Notes: generated by a model from the sequence alone, not told the origin. Positions 43,756 through 52,542 are shown, numbered from the stretch's first letter. The stretch: DNA of 64,000 nucleotides from Candidatus Puniceispirillum marinum IMCC1322 (GCF_000024465.1 NC_014010.1:1860001-1924000); one strand, 5' to 3'. Translations and numbers: made by a program.

Positions 43756-44697
43756 TTAAGCCAGTTGCTTCAGAACCTCTTTTGAAACTTTGCAAATATA
43801 GCTATATTTCGGATTCACCATCTGCGTGCATCGTGCTTCAGCAACCTGCCCTAATAGCATATAGGCCTCTTCATAGCTCATCCCAAAATCAGCATTCAAC
43901 CAATATACCATTTCCTCAAAGGCCGTACGCATCGCATCTTCAAGTGGCCGTGCACAACCAACGGTGCAGATATGTGTTGGCGTCTCGATGCGGGGCCAAG
44001 ACATTTCCTCCGGTTGTTTGCAAACGTCTACTTCAATCGTCAGATGTGCTGCGATTTCGATAGCCCCCAAACCATTACATTCGCCGTCGCCTTGTATGGC
44101 ATGACAATCACCAAGATACAGATAGGCACCCTCGTGATGAACAGGAAGCATCACAATATTGCCGTCTGTAACCTCCTGCACATCAAGATTGCCACCTACT
44201 TGGTCACAATCCACAGTCATAAGGCCGCCATTTACTGGTGCTGTGGCGATACAGCCAATCATTGGCCGCACAGGTAATTTCACCTTATCTGACCAATGCA
44301 CAATACCGTTTTTGACAAGTACGTTATGGTTTTTGATGCCAAATTCTTTCTGCCGGCACCAATCCGGGAAAATACCTACACCGGGCCATACAGCCGTAGT
44401 ACCTATTCCCTCTACAGCCACTTCATGGACAGTTATTTTCAACATGTCACCTTTACGTGCACCCTTAACCTTGATTGGACCAGTAACAGGATTAACAAAG
44501 GGAAATGTTACATCATCTTCGGTCAGCTTCTTGTCAAGACTGGTAAGTACGCCACCATTGATATTGATTTCCGTTTCAACTTCAAAAACTTCACCTGGTG
44601 AAATTGTGCCGATAAATTCGTCTGTTGCAGCAAACGCAAACTTAAGGTTGTCGCGGTGGAACAGTTGTTTCCCATCTTCTGTTTTACTGACTGTCAT
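43756..44697 (-). CDS. Acetamidase/formamidase family protein
   Basis: This 313-aa FmdA/AmdA-family enzyme lacks the zinc-ribbon insert of the homolog at 26004. Landmarks are GEVFEVETEININGG, VKGARKGDMLKITV, GCIATAPVNGG, NLDVQEVTDGNIVMLPV, and the metal region YLGDCHAIQGDGECNGLG. It has AGGAGAAG before the start. It hydrolyses formamide or short amides to ammonia and the acid. A nitrile hydratase upstream on the same strand would produce amides, so the pair may form a nitrile to amide to acid route, with the MetX-like hydrolase between. Confidence 0.93.
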   Translation of the reverse strand: MTVSKTEDGKQLFHRDNLKFAFAATDEFIGTISPGEVFEVETEININGGVLTSLDKKLTEDDVTFPFVNPVTGPIKVKGARKGDMLKITVHEVAVEGIGTTAVWPGVGIFPDWCRQKEFGIKNHNVLVKNGIVHWSDKVKLPVRPMIGCIATAPVNGGLMTVDCDQVGGNLDVQEVTDGNIVMLPVHHEGAYLYLGDCHAIQGDGECNGLGAIEIAAHLTIEVDVCKQPEEMSWPRIETPTHICTVGCARPLEDAMRTAFEEMVYWLNADFGMSYEEAYMLLGQVAEARCTQMVNPKYSYICKVSKEVLKQLA

Positions 44698-44748
44698 CTG
44701 ATCTTCTCCTGTAAATTTCCTATAACACCACTCAATAAGATGAACAGT

Positions 44749-45765
44749 TTATGACGCTAATAACTCTTTGTGCGCTTGGTCAATAAAGGCACTGTCTTCA
44801 GGGTTGAGGCCGGGGCCGCCAGCAATATGACCCCAATCAGACGGAATGGGTCGCAACTCTACATTGGACATAAGGTCTGCTTGTATTTCATTGTCGGCGA
44901 CTGGAAAATAAAGATCAGTTTGACAGGGCATTAAGATTGTTTTTGCTTTTATGGCGCCACAGGCAGCCGCATAATCCCCGTTATAAATGTCGTTATCCGC
45001 AATGTTGGCAACCTGCCAAGTATGTAACATTCCCAGAAGATCATTAGCGTCAAAGGCCAAAAAATTAGGTTCCCAGAATTCAGCCATATGATCAGTAGCT
45101 GTTTCCTGTCCAAGCTGGCGATGCAACTTCCTCCGATAAAATGCTTGCGACGGCCCCCAGCCAGCCCAAATTCGTGCTAAAGCCCTGATACCAGCTTCTG
45201 GATTAAACTTATAATAGCCTCGCTCAAAAGCTGGGTCAGCTAGCAATCCGGCCTTTACCCCTTCAAGAAACACCCAATTATGCGGGGATGTTGCCGCACT
45301 GCCACACCATGAAATCATTCGTTCAACACGATCTGGGAAAATCGCCGCCCAATGGTTTGCCTGCTGGCCACCCATAGAAAATCCACTGACAAGCGCCAGA
45401 GATTCAATGCCATATTGCTGTTCGAGCATCAATTTCTGTGCATGAACATTGTCCCAATGGGTGATGTTGGGAAAATCAGCTCCCGCAAAGGGGGCTTGTG
45501 TGTTTGATGGAGATGATGACAGGCCGTTGCACATCATATCCACAGCAATAATAAAATATTCAGTAGGATCCAGTGCTTTACCTTGCCCGATTATTCCCTC
45601 GTAATCAGCATGCTTGCCACCATAGAATGTGGGTAACAAAATTGCATTGCTCCGCGCCGAGTTAAGCGTTCCAAAAGTCTTGTGTGAAATCTGTAGATTT
45701 TGCAGAACAATGCCACTCTGCAACTCGAATTCACCCAATTTTGCAACCGAACCTGACACTGACAT
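44749..45765 (-). CDS. MetX-like alpha/beta hydrolase
   Basis: From the ATG at 45765 the product is 338 aa; a TTG at 45777 is less likely. It belongs to the homoserine acetyltransferase-like branch of alpha/beta hydrolases: nucleophile elbow GFSMGG, Asp in CQTDLYFP, His in SDWGHIAGG, and the LPTFYGGKHADYEG oxyanion segment. True MetX enzymes have GGSMGG and different substrate loops, so methionine synthesis is not assigned. It lies between the hydratase genes and the formamidase, all on the minus strand, which suggests action on a related acyl or amide intermediate. Confidence 0.85.
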   Translation of the reverse strand: MSVSGSVAKLGEFELQSGIVLQNLQISHKTFGTLNSARSNAILLPTFYGGKHADYEGIIGQGKALDPTEYFIIAVDMMCNGLSSSPSNTQAPFAGADFPNITHWDNVHAQKLMLEQQYGIESLALVSGFSMGGQQANHWAAIFPDRVERMISWCGSAATSPHNWVFLEGVKAGLLADPAFERGYYKFNPEAGIRALARIWAGWGPSQAFYRRKLHRQLGQETATDHMAEFWEPNFLAFDANDLLGMLHTWQVANIADNDIYNGDYAAACGAIKAKTILMPCQTDLYFPVADNEIQADLMSNVELRPIPSDWGHIAGGPGLNPEDSAFIDQAHKELLAS

Positions 45766-45944
45766 AAAAACCACCAAACAGATTTTTTAAAACATAAAGT
45801 GTATTTAATTTTATATCATAAAAACCCTGTTTTCCGAAGGTTTTGAAGCAATATTTTAAAAATTATTGGCTGATTTCAAGCCTTTTTATAGCAACCCTAA
45901 TAATGGATTTTACGGCTAGATATACGCGCCGGAATCTGTGTTAT

Positions 45945-46583
45945 CTATGAAGCATTAACCGGGAGTGTAGGCAATGCGACCCCAATCATTGTGTCCCGTG
46001 TAATCAGGGGTTTTAGTTGATCTGCAGACATATGCTCTGTTCCGTCTGGGCGTAGTGGCATAACCATATAGCGTATATCAGCCGTACTATCATAAACCCT
46101 TATCTTTGTGGTTTCATTCAAGTCTAGCCCAAATTCAAGCAGGACATCCTTTGGTTCCTGAACGATGCGTGATCTAAAGGCTGCGCTTTTGTACCACTCT
46201 GGTGGTGGCCCCAGCATGAAACGGGGATAACAGGAACATAAAGTGCAAACAACGACATTATGGATATCAGGTTGGTTTTCAACAATACATAAATCGGGCA
46301 TGCCACTTACATCATAACCTGAGTTTGAAAGCGCTTCCTTTGGATTTTTCAAAAGCGCATCCTTGAACTGTGGTGTTGTCCAAGCGCGTGCAATAATTTC
46401 AGCCCCAACAGAAGCCGATTGCGATGCGGTTTGATCCATTTGCTGACGCATCATTGACTGCGTGATAACACCCTTTGCAATCAATAAATCACGTAGAGCT
46501 GACTCCCAGATTTCACCATCTGTTGGCACGTTATTGTCTGCATCCGGCTCGGTTGGATGATGATGATGATGATGATCGGTCAT
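45945..46583 (-). CDS. Nitrile hydratase alpha / thiocyanate hydrolase gamma subunit
   Basis: This 212-aa metal-binding subunit has the claw motif VCTLCSC (Cys113, Cys116, Cys118). The Thr between the first cysteines points to the cobalt type. The flanking LGPPPEWYKS, RSRIVQEPKDVLLEFGL and IRYMVMPLRP blocks are family hallmarks. It hydrates nitriles to amides, or thiocyanate to carbonyl sulfide and ammonia in SCNase. Arg rather than Trp follows CSCYP, which together with the split beta subunit leans toward SCNase-like enzymes; this is not decisive. The N-terminus carries six consecutive His (residues 4-9). It overlaps the preceding gene by ATGA. Confidence 0.93.
   Translation of the reverse strand: MTDHHHHHHPTEPDADNNVPTDGEIWESALRDLLIAKGVITQSMMRQQMDQTASQSASVGAEIIARAWTTPQFKDALLKNPKEALSNSGYDVSGMPDLCIVENQPDIHNVVVCTLCSCYPRFMLGPPPEWYKSAAFRSRIVQEPKDVLLEFGLDLNETTKIRVYDSTADIRYMVMPLRPDGTEHMSADQLKPLITRDTMIGVALPTLPVNAS
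46557..46574 (-). repeat. (CAT)6 repeat encoding a native His6
   Basis: Six tandem CAT codons encode His4-His9 of the hydratase alpha subunit. Slippage here would change the histidine count without shifting the frame. The histidines could help load cobalt, as His-rich stretches do in some metallochaperones; that is inference. Confidence 0.8.
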
Positions 46584-46873
46584 TGCGTCTCCTTTACAGG
46601 CTCTATCCAGGTTTCCATCAAATCGGCAAATACTTCATCCACGCCTTCGCCACCCCATAAATGGGCATGCGAAAAGCAGACTCTATAGACCGAAATATCA
46701 CCACTCTTTGTGTCAAAGAAAGATAGCTTTTCTGGATTCGCATAGGCCCCTAAAATGGCAGTGATTTGTCCAGTTTTTCCTTTCAGATACATTGGCACAC
46801 GGTGGTGCTTATGCATCTGGCAATTTACAACGTGAACATAATCAGCAACTTTGAAAATATGCTGGCTAGTCAT
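46580..46873 (-). CDS. Split nitrile hydratase beta, C-terminal half (SCNase alpha-like)
   Basis: This 97-aa protein starts at ATG 46873 with AGGACG upstream. It matches the C-terminal SH3-like barrel of nitrile hydratase beta: FKVADYVHVVN, HRVPMYLKGKTGQITAILG, and VYRVCFSHAHLWG. In thiocyanate hydrolase this half is also a separate subunit. It lies 2 bases after the beta N-half gene and overlaps the alpha gene start, so the order is beta-N, beta-C, alpha. Confidence 0.9.
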   Translation of the reverse strand: MTSQHIFKVADYVHVVNCQMHKHHRVPMYLKGKTGQITAILGAYANPEKLSFFDTKSGDISVYRVCFSHAHLWGGEGVDEVFADLMETWIEPVKETQ

Positions 46874-46875
46874 CT

Positions 46876-47295
46876 CTATTCGTCCTTATCGACAGATGTC
46901 TTCACATTCTGGGCAAGCATTTTTTCGGCCCCAATCTGCAAAGTCTCAATCCTAGCATCCCATTCCTTCTGAGAAAAAAGTCCCTTTTCGATACACAGAC
47001 TGGCCATACCCTTTAGCCAGCGGTCATAATAGGAAAGTTCAAGATACTCTTTATGCACAAACTGCTCACTTGCGCGGCGCATAGCATGGATATTCATAAT
47101 CCCTAATTTCGGGCTACTCAGCAGCATCATTATCGCATCAGCGCGCTCTTCATAAGGTTTCATAGGGGAATCTTCGATCTTAATTGTCCTGTCGATTCCA
47201 AACATGGTTAGCCTATCGGCGAAACCACCAAGGTCATGCGCCAGATTCCCGTCTGCATCGACATTATGTGGGGTAATATCTTTACTCTTGCTCAT
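46876..47295 (-). CDS. Split nitrile hydratase beta, N-terminal half (SCNase beta-like)
   Basis: From the ATG at 47295 the product is 139 aa. It matches the helical N-terminal domain of nitrile hydratase beta: HDLGGFADRLTMFG, MNIHAMRRASEQF, YLELSYYDRWLKGMASLCIEKG. Starts further upstream lie inside the molybdoenzyme gene. The start overlaps the end of the molybdopterin oxidoreductase gene by 14 bases, so the hydratase is translationally linked to it. Confidence 0.88.
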   Translation of the reverse strand: MSKSKDITPHNVDADGNLAHDLGGFADRLTMFGIDRTIKIEDSPMKPYEERADAIMMLLSSPKLGIMNIHAMRRASEQFVHKEYLELSYYDRWLKGMASLCIEKGLFSQKEWDARIETLQIGAEKMLAQNVKTSVDKDE

Positions 47296-49396
47296 AAGCT
47301 TTGATCCAAACAGCATTATCGTGAAAGGCGACGCCCCCGATGGGCGCAACAGGGTCAGCCCCAGTCAGGCTATTGATTCCGACTCCACCAACAAAACTAT
47401 GGTTCGGCCAAAGGCTTTCAACAATCAACACGCCAGGTTGCAGACCTTCAAAATGAAGTGCATGTATGACAACCCTGCCGCGATTATTGCCTATTTCGCA
47501 AAGCGATCCATCCGCTATACCTATTTTTTTGGCATCTGCTGGATGGATCATAACTTGCGGACGTCCTTCAAGCTGGCGCGATGTTTTTGTTTCCGTAAAG
47601 CTCGAATTCAGAAACTGCCTAGCTGGCGCGGTGACCAGACGGAATGGCATTTGCGGTGTTTCAGTCTCTAAGACATCCCAATGATCTGGCATATTAGGCA
47701 TGCATTGCAAAACTTCCTTATCCACATAGCCTTTTGGCAAAAACTCTTGCCAGTCAACAAAAAACCTGAATTTACCATCATCAAAAGCAAAGCCGTCAAG
47801 ATAGTGCGATTTATTGAAATCTGGCTGACAATCTTGCCAGGGATGCTTTTTCATATGTGTCATGTCAGAACGACCCGAGGCAATCAGCGTTTCGTCAAGC
47901 AATGTCGCAGCGTCTTTTTTAAACCCATCCGAACTAGACCCAAGGCGGCAACCCAGAGCTGAAATTACATCATGATTGGACCAACATTCACCTGGCGCTT
48001 CAACGGCCTTGGCACCAAGCATCGCATATTGATGTCCACCACCTTGATACAGATCGTCATGTTCAAGAAACATTGTTGCTGGCAAAACAATATCTGCAAA
48101 AGTTGCCGTTTCAGTCATAAATTGCTCATGGACAACCAGAAACAGATCTTCCCTGCTAAGTCCGGCTAACACCCGATTGCTATCTGGCGCAACGACCGCA
48201 GGATTGGTGTTCTGAATCAGCATGGCATGAACCGGCCCCCCGTCCTTTAACGCGGCTGTATCTCCGGTAAGTATTTCGCCAATTCGTGACTGGTCAAGCA
48301 TGCGTGGCGGGGATGGCATGTCCAAGCCCTCTATAAGAGTCTTATTCCAGCCATAAATATTCGTATTATTATGAAACGCCCCCCCGCCTTTATGTTGCCA
48401 AGCGCCAGTCACTGTGGCTATGCACAAGGCAGCATGCATATTGACCGCGCCATTGCGTTGCCGTGCAAAACCATAACCAAGTCGAAAATAGGTACGGGGC
48501 GTTGACCCAACCAGCGTGGCAAATGCTTCGATTTCGGACACATCAAGACCGGTGATTTCACTAGCCCATTGAGGTGTTTTAGATTGCAAATGTGCCGCAA
48601 ATTCTTCTGGTTGATCAGCATATTCGGCTAGATAATCAAGATCGGCAAGGCCATCCCGAAATAGTATGTGCATAACAGCACAGGCCAGAGCCGCATCGGT
48701 TCCAGGCCGAATGATCAACGCCATATCAGCTTGTCGAGACGTTGCGTTATGGTACACATCAATATGGACAATTTTTGCACCACGCGTTTTGCGGGCTTTT
48801 ACCGCATGTCGCATTACATTAACCTGCGTACTAACCGGATTGGTGCCCCACAAAACAACACAATCAGATTCAGCCATTTCCCGTGGGTCAACGCCTGCAA
48901 TAAGGCCTGTTCCTGCTTTGAAGCCTGTCCATGACGGTGTCACACAGATTGTTCCATGCATCCCCGAATAACCCTTGGCACGGCTAAGGCGGTTGATCCC
49001 ATCACGCATCAACAAACCCATGGTACCGGCAAAATAATATAGCCATATCGACTTTGCACCATGTGTCGCCTCGATCGAGGTAAAACGGAATACTATCTCG
49101 GCAAGTGCTTCATCCCAGCTAATTTTTTCAAATTTGTTTTCACCCTTGCGCCCTATGCGACGCAAAGGCGTGGTCAATCTTTCAGGATGATAAAGTCTTT
49201 CTTTATAGCGGGAAACTTTAGCGCAGATCACCCCGTCTGTATATGTTTGGTCAATAGCACCTCTTACCCTTAAAACCTCTTTTGTATCGCTAATCTGCAC
49301 CTCAAGCCCACATGCCGAAGGGCAGTCGTGGGGACATACTGTTTTGAAATTGATATTTGTCTCTAAAGACTTTTCTGAATGTCGAATTTTAGTCAC
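47282..49396 (-). CDS. Molybdopterin oxidoreductase, BisC/DMSO-reductase superfamily
   Basis: This 704-aa protein starts at GTG 49396. The N-terminal 4Fe-4S ligands are Cys21, Cys25, Cys29 and Cys58 (VCPHDCPSACG, GVICAKV). Molybdopterin-binding blocks follow: WGTNPVSTQVNVMRHAV, IIRPGTDAALACAVMHIL, LIQNTNPAVVAPDS and ETATFADIVLPATMFLEHDD. The C-terminal molydop-binding domain has MIHPADAKKIGIADG and WPNHSF. It has no Tat signal, so it is cytoplasmic. Membership in a formate-dehydrogenase-like or thiosulfate/sulfoxide branch is unresolved. Coupling to the hydratase genes is unusual and suggests processing of a product or cosubstrate such as a sulfur compound or formate. Confidence 0.92.
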   Translation of the reverse strand: MTKIRHSEKSLETNINFKTVCPHDCPSACGLEVQISDTKEVLRVRGAIDQTYTDGVICAKVSRYKERLYHPERLTTPLRRIGRKGENKFEKISWDEALAEIVFRFTSIEATHGAKSIWLYYFAGTMGLLMRDGINRLSRAKGYSGMHGTICVTPSWTGFKAGTGLIAGVDPREMAESDCVVLWGTNPVSTQVNVMRHAVKARKTRGAKIVHIDVYHNATSRQADMALIIRPGTDAALACAVMHILFRDGLADLDYLAEYADQPEEFAAHLQSKTPQWASEITGLDVSEIEAFATLVGSTPRTYFRLGYGFARQRNGAVNMHAALCIATVTGAWQHKGGGAFHNNTNIYGWNKTLIEGLDMPSPPRMLDQSRIGEILTGDTAALKDGGPVHAMLIQNTNPAVVAPDSNRVLAGLSREDLFLVVHEQFMTETATFADIVLPATMFLEHDDLYQGGGHQYAMLGAKAVEAPGECWSNHDVISALGCRLGSSSDGFKKDAATLLDETLIASGRSDMTHMKKHPWQDCQPDFNKSHYLDGFAFDDGKFRFFVDWQEFLPKGYVDKEVLQCMPNMPDHWDVLETETPQMPFRLVTAPARQFLNSSFTETKTSRQLEGRPQVMIHPADAKKIGIADGSLCEIGNNRGRVVIHALHFEGLQPGVLIVESLWPNHSFVGGVGINSLTGADPVAPIGGVAFHDNAVWIKAYEQE

Positions 49397-49416
49397 GATT
49401 TTTTATACCAAAAATT

Positions 49417-49797
49417 TTATCCATTCTGGCGCTTTGCAATAATGGTCAGTGCATCATAAACAGCTTCAAGGTAGCTCATGAACTCAGATTCTTTTGCCTT
49501 AGATATTTTGAAGTTTTGATGAATCGAGGCGTGCATTTTGCGGTTATGATAAATCGTCGCATCAGAAAAAGTGAAAAACTCGATTAGTTCCCCCACATCT
49601 GTTATTGAATCATCCATTCTGGCAAGACAATGTTTGAAATTTGGATTTATAACATCTTGAAGGTCTTGTTTGCGAATTACGGGATTGGTTATTTTAATTT
49701 GTTCAATTAAATGACCAATTTTTTTAAGCAAGGGATATTTTTTATCCCATATTATATCGTAATTTGAACCCGTGCCAATATGTAGCTTTTCGACCAT
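49417..49797 (-). CDS. Hypothetical 126-aa protein
   Basis: Not recognised. The protein is soluble and helical (YPLLKKIGHLIEQIKI, EFMSYLEAVYDALTII), with no signal or catalytic motif. It sits 20 bases upstream of the molybdopterin oxidoreductase on the same strand, so it may head that operon. Its AT-rich codon use differs little from neighbours. It is probably real, because the frame is long and uninterrupted in an AT-rich stretch. Confidence 0.6.
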   Translation of the reverse strand: MVEKLHIGTGSNYDIIWDKKYPLLKKIGHLIEQIKITNPVIRKQDLQDVINPNFKHCLARMDDSITDVGELIEFFTFSDATIYHNRKMHASIHQNFKISKAKESEFMSYLEAVYDALTIIAKRQNG

Positions 49798-50021
49798 ATT
49801 TATGCTCTAAATAGTATGTCTGAGTATAACCTTACAATACCATCTAGCGTGGCTTTAGCAATAAAAAACTAATATTTTTAGTGCTTTATTAGCGATGAAG
49901 ATACTATAGTTTCATACTTTAACGTATTGTTTTCTGAAAAAGCCAACTCAAGATAAAACTTGATTTTAACATTGTAAGAAACTCTAACTCTAATAGTTAC
50001 TTAACATTTAAATTATTGAGA

Positions 50022-50275
50022 TTATGACAGTCTTTGACCAATACCAGACGTAGTCCAGCCACCAATGGCATCAACATTGTCTGAGGGCATTCCCCTATAC
50101 ACAGCCTATCCCGCAGTGAATGTCTAAATGAATGAACAACACAGCCTTTTGGTGTGTGTGGTTTCAGCCACTTATTAATTGCGGCACTTGCAGAATTAGA
50201 ATTCACTTCACCTTCATTGATATATCAAGGGAAAGTATATCTTTCACTAGCCTGTTTCACAATGACTTGTTCGAA
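50022..50275 (-). pseudogene. Decayed tyrosine integrase, C-terminal fragment
   Basis: Read on the minus strand, this is the C-terminal catalytic part of a phage or island tyrosine recombinase. SERYTFP, a stop (TGA at 50227-50225, where CGA Arg is expected in FPRY), YINEGEVNSNSASAAINKW, then VVHSFRHSLRDRL with the HxxR box. Near 50081 a one-base shift is needed to continue as DNVDAIGGWTTSGIGQ. The active-site Tyr region is absent. So there is one nonsense mutation, one frameshift and truncations at both ends. It lies just outside the tct/tcu island. The rest of 49798-50374 is AT-rich or low-complexity DNA with no other gene seen. Confidence 0.8.
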
Positions 50276-50374
50276 AGGGGGGTGGGGCCTAGATTGGGTT
50301 GGGCGTTGCGCCTTGGACCGGGCTGGCTTGATGGGTTGGTGGATCCGTTGAGGGAGGCAGCATATAAATGATCG

Positions 50375-51748
50375 CTAGCTATGTGGCAGGCTTAGTTCAA
50401 AACTTGTCCAGCCCGCGCGGCTGGTCAGGGTGACTTTGCCATCATGAAGCACACAGATTTCATGCACAATAGCCAGACCAAGGCCTGCGCCTGAATTTGG
50501 CTCGGCCTGCGCAAATCTCTCAAAAATGAGGTTTTGTTGTTTTTTTGGTATCAGCTTGCCGTCATTGCCAATTTTAATATGGACTTCTTTGTTTGTGTAC
50601 GAGGTTGATATCGAAATTTTACTGATCTCGGCGCCACCGTGGCGCAACGCATTATCAATAATATTTTCAATCGCCTGCCCCATCAAAATACTGTCCAGCT
50701 GAATGGCAGGTATGTCCTTGCCGGGGTTAAATGCAAACTCCACATTGCCACTTGTGACACGTTTTGGATTCATCTCGGCATAGTGACTGAGGGCTTTGTC
50801 AACAAGATGATTAACATCTGACGAGCCTACCGCCAACGCCGCCCCACGCAAACGTTCGTAAGACAGTAACTGTTCCGATAACCGCACGGCTTGCCGCGAT
50901 GCTGTCAAAAGTTCGCCTGACCGGTGCCTTGCATCGGCTATCGTCTTGGCATCTGTTGCGACTTCTGCCAGTGCAAGGATGCTGGCCAACGGGTTACGTA
51001 GCTGATGCGCCGCATTAGAGATAAAACGATCCTTTTGTTCCTGATTAGCAGTGACTTTTTCAAAAAGTTCATTGATCCGCATCACCACGCCTTTTACCTC
51101 GTTCGGGACACGACGTCGGATCGGACTCAAATCCTGTGATGATCGTTTGGTAATTGCATGTTCCAGCGCCAGTAGGGGGCGAAGGCCAAGACCCACGCCA
51201 AAGAAAACCACAAAACAGACCGTGACAATCAGAATTGCGGCCAGCAAAGCGCCCTGGAAAGCAAGCTCCTGCGCAAAGGCGCGACGCTGTTCCAGATCTT
51301 GCCATACGGTCACCACGACAAACCCGGATATCTGGTCAATGGTGGCGCGTTCCTTTAGCTGTGCAACACGCATCTTGCGGTCTCTATAGACGCTTTCAAA
51401 CATCACCGGTTCGTTGACCTTGACGTTCATGCCAGCTGGTGCGACTGGCGGCGGGGAATATCCGGAAACAAAGCTGCCATCAGGCCCACGAACATGCGAT
51501 TTAAAAGGGGCGCCACTTGCCTCGGCAAAGAGGGCTGTTGTCGCTGGCGATAGTGTATCGCCGCCAGAAATAACCACATCACGAGAGATGGCAAGCGCAA
51601 GTACGGTCAGGTTACGGTCAAAAACGGCTTCTGCAGAAAGCGTTGACTCACGATATTGCCAGCTAAGCGCCAAACTCGCCACAAATAGCAAAGGCAACAA
51701 AATCAGCACCATCAATCGCAACCGCAGTGAATTTGCAAACAACTTCAT
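50375..51748 (-). CDS. tctE: TctE-like sensor histidine kinase
   Basis: This 457-aa inner-membrane kinase has two TM helices (about 11-30 and 168-190) framing a periplasmic sensor of about 135 residues. A HAMP linker follows, then HisKA with the phospho-acceptor in SNAAHQLRNPLASI, and an HATPase domain (N box NIIDNALRHGG, G box GAGLGLAIVHEI). It is adjacent to tctD (ATGA overlap) and divergent from tctC, the arrangement of TctDE systems that sense external tricarboxylates and induce the Tct transporter. Confidence 0.93.
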   Translation of the reverse strand: MKLFANSLRLRLMVLILLPLLFVASLALSWQYRESTLSAEAVFDRNLTVLALAISRDVVISGGDTLSPATTALFAEASGAPFKSHVRGPDGSFVSGYSPPPVAPAGMNVKVNEPVMFESVYRDRKMRVAQLKERATIDQISGFVVVTVWQDLEQRRAFAQELAFQGALLAAILIVTVCFVVFFGVGLGLRPLLALEHAITKRSSQDLSPIRRRVPNEVKGVVMRINELFEKVTANQEQKDRFISNAAHQLRNPLASILALAEVATDAKTIADARHRSGELLTASRQAVRLSEQLLSYERLRGAALAVGSSDVNHLVDKALSHYAEMNPKRVTSGNVEFAFNPGKDIPAIQLDSILMGQAIENIIDNALRHGGAEISKISISTSYTNKEVHIKIGNDGKLIPKKQQNLIFERFAQAEPNSGAGLGLAIVHEICVLHDGKVTLTSRAGWTSFELSLPHS

Positions 51749-52413
51749 TCGGTGACCTGCATCAGATAGCCAAGGCCACGAGCAACCTTGATTTCGACAC
51801 CATATATGGTCAGCCGTTTGCGTAGTCGTGATACATAAACCTCGATGACACTCTCATTCACATCTGCCCCTATACCATAGACGTAATCCAGCAGATTTGC
51901 CTTTGAAACAAATCGACCGGAACGGTCAAACAAACATTCAAAAATGCTAATTTCGCGTCGAGGCAAGCCAAGGTCTTTGCCCTCGAAGCTAACCGAATGG
52001 CCACGCCGGTCAAATACCAGTTTGCCAATTTGTTCATGTTGGTTGTTATTACGCTGGCGTCGTAGCAATGCTCGAACGCGGGCGTCAAGTTCGTCCATCT
52101 CAAACGGCTTGACAAGATAATCGTCCGCACCAGTATCAAGGCCGATTATGCGCTCTTGGGTCGTGTCACGTGCGGTTAGAATTAAAACTGGTGTTGTAAC
52201 ATTATCGCGTCGGGCTTGGCAAAGTAGGTCGAGGCCGTCGCGTAATGGCAGGTTGATATCGAGTATCGCAAGATCGAAATCTTCCTGTTTCAGAAAGGCC
52301 AGTCCCGTTTCCCCGTCATGCGTCATGTTGACAGCATGCCCATTATCCTTGAGCCGGTGTGACAGGGCTGTAGCCAGTGTCTCATTGTCCTCGATGATTA
52401 ATATTCTCATCAT
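51745..52413 (-). CDS. tctD: TctD-like OmpR-family response regulator
   Basis: From the paired ATGs at 52413/52410 the product is about 222 aa. The receiver domain has IIEDN, the phosphorylated Asp in LAILDINLPLRDG, and a Lys in DYLVKPF. The C-terminal winged-helix DNA-binding domain has LPRREISIFECLFDRSGR and VEVYVSRLRKRL. A start further upstream would extend into the promoter region. It probably activates tctC-tctA from the divergent promoter region 52414-52542. Confidence 0.94.
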   Translation of the reverse strand: MMRILIIEDNETLATALSHRLKDNGHAVNMTHDGETGLAFLKQEDFDLAILDINLPLRDGLDLLCQARRDNVTTPVLILTARDTTQERIIGLDTGADDYLVKPFEMDELDARVRALLRRQRNNNQHEQIGKLVFDRRGHSVSFEGKDLGLPRREISIFECLFDRSGRFVSKANLLDYVYGIGADVNESVIEVYVSRLRKRLTIYGVEIKVARGLGYLMQVTE

Positions 52414-52484
52414 TAGCACCAATGCAATGTAAGCTGGCAAATGAAAGGTTAGTGCAAGCTTAGTTCTCTAAGGTCTATCGCCAA

Positions 52485-52518
52485 TGTAACGAAAGTTACG
52501 CATTCTTGAGATTCAAGA
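52485..52518. promoter_or_regulatory. Inverted repeats in the tctD-tctC divergent region
   Basis: Two dyads lie upstream of tctC: GTAAC-GAAA-GTTAC at 52486-52499 and TCTTGA-GAT-TCAAGA at 52504-52518. They precede the tctC ribosome-binding site GGAGG. They are candidates for regulator binding. OmpR-type proteins often prefer direct repeats, so another factor is possible. Confidence 0.3.
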
Positions 52519-52542
52519 GTAATCAATTTGTTGGAGGATACA

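Noticed and set aside
44159-44701. 180-aa plus-strand frame across the formamidase gene
   Set aside because: Rich in Pro/Ser/Thr/Val, a typical antisense product of a conserved gene, with no domain.
44749-45765. Homoserine O-acetyltransferase (metX) for methionine synthesis
   Set aside because: The elbow is GFSMGG instead of GGSMGG, and the neighbours are amide/nitrile genes, so only a MetX-like hydrolase call is made.
50276-50374. tRNA-like GC-rich stretch near the integrase remnant as an att site
   Set aside because: It could not be folded into a cloverleaf, and I found no matching direct repeat near 63300-63540.
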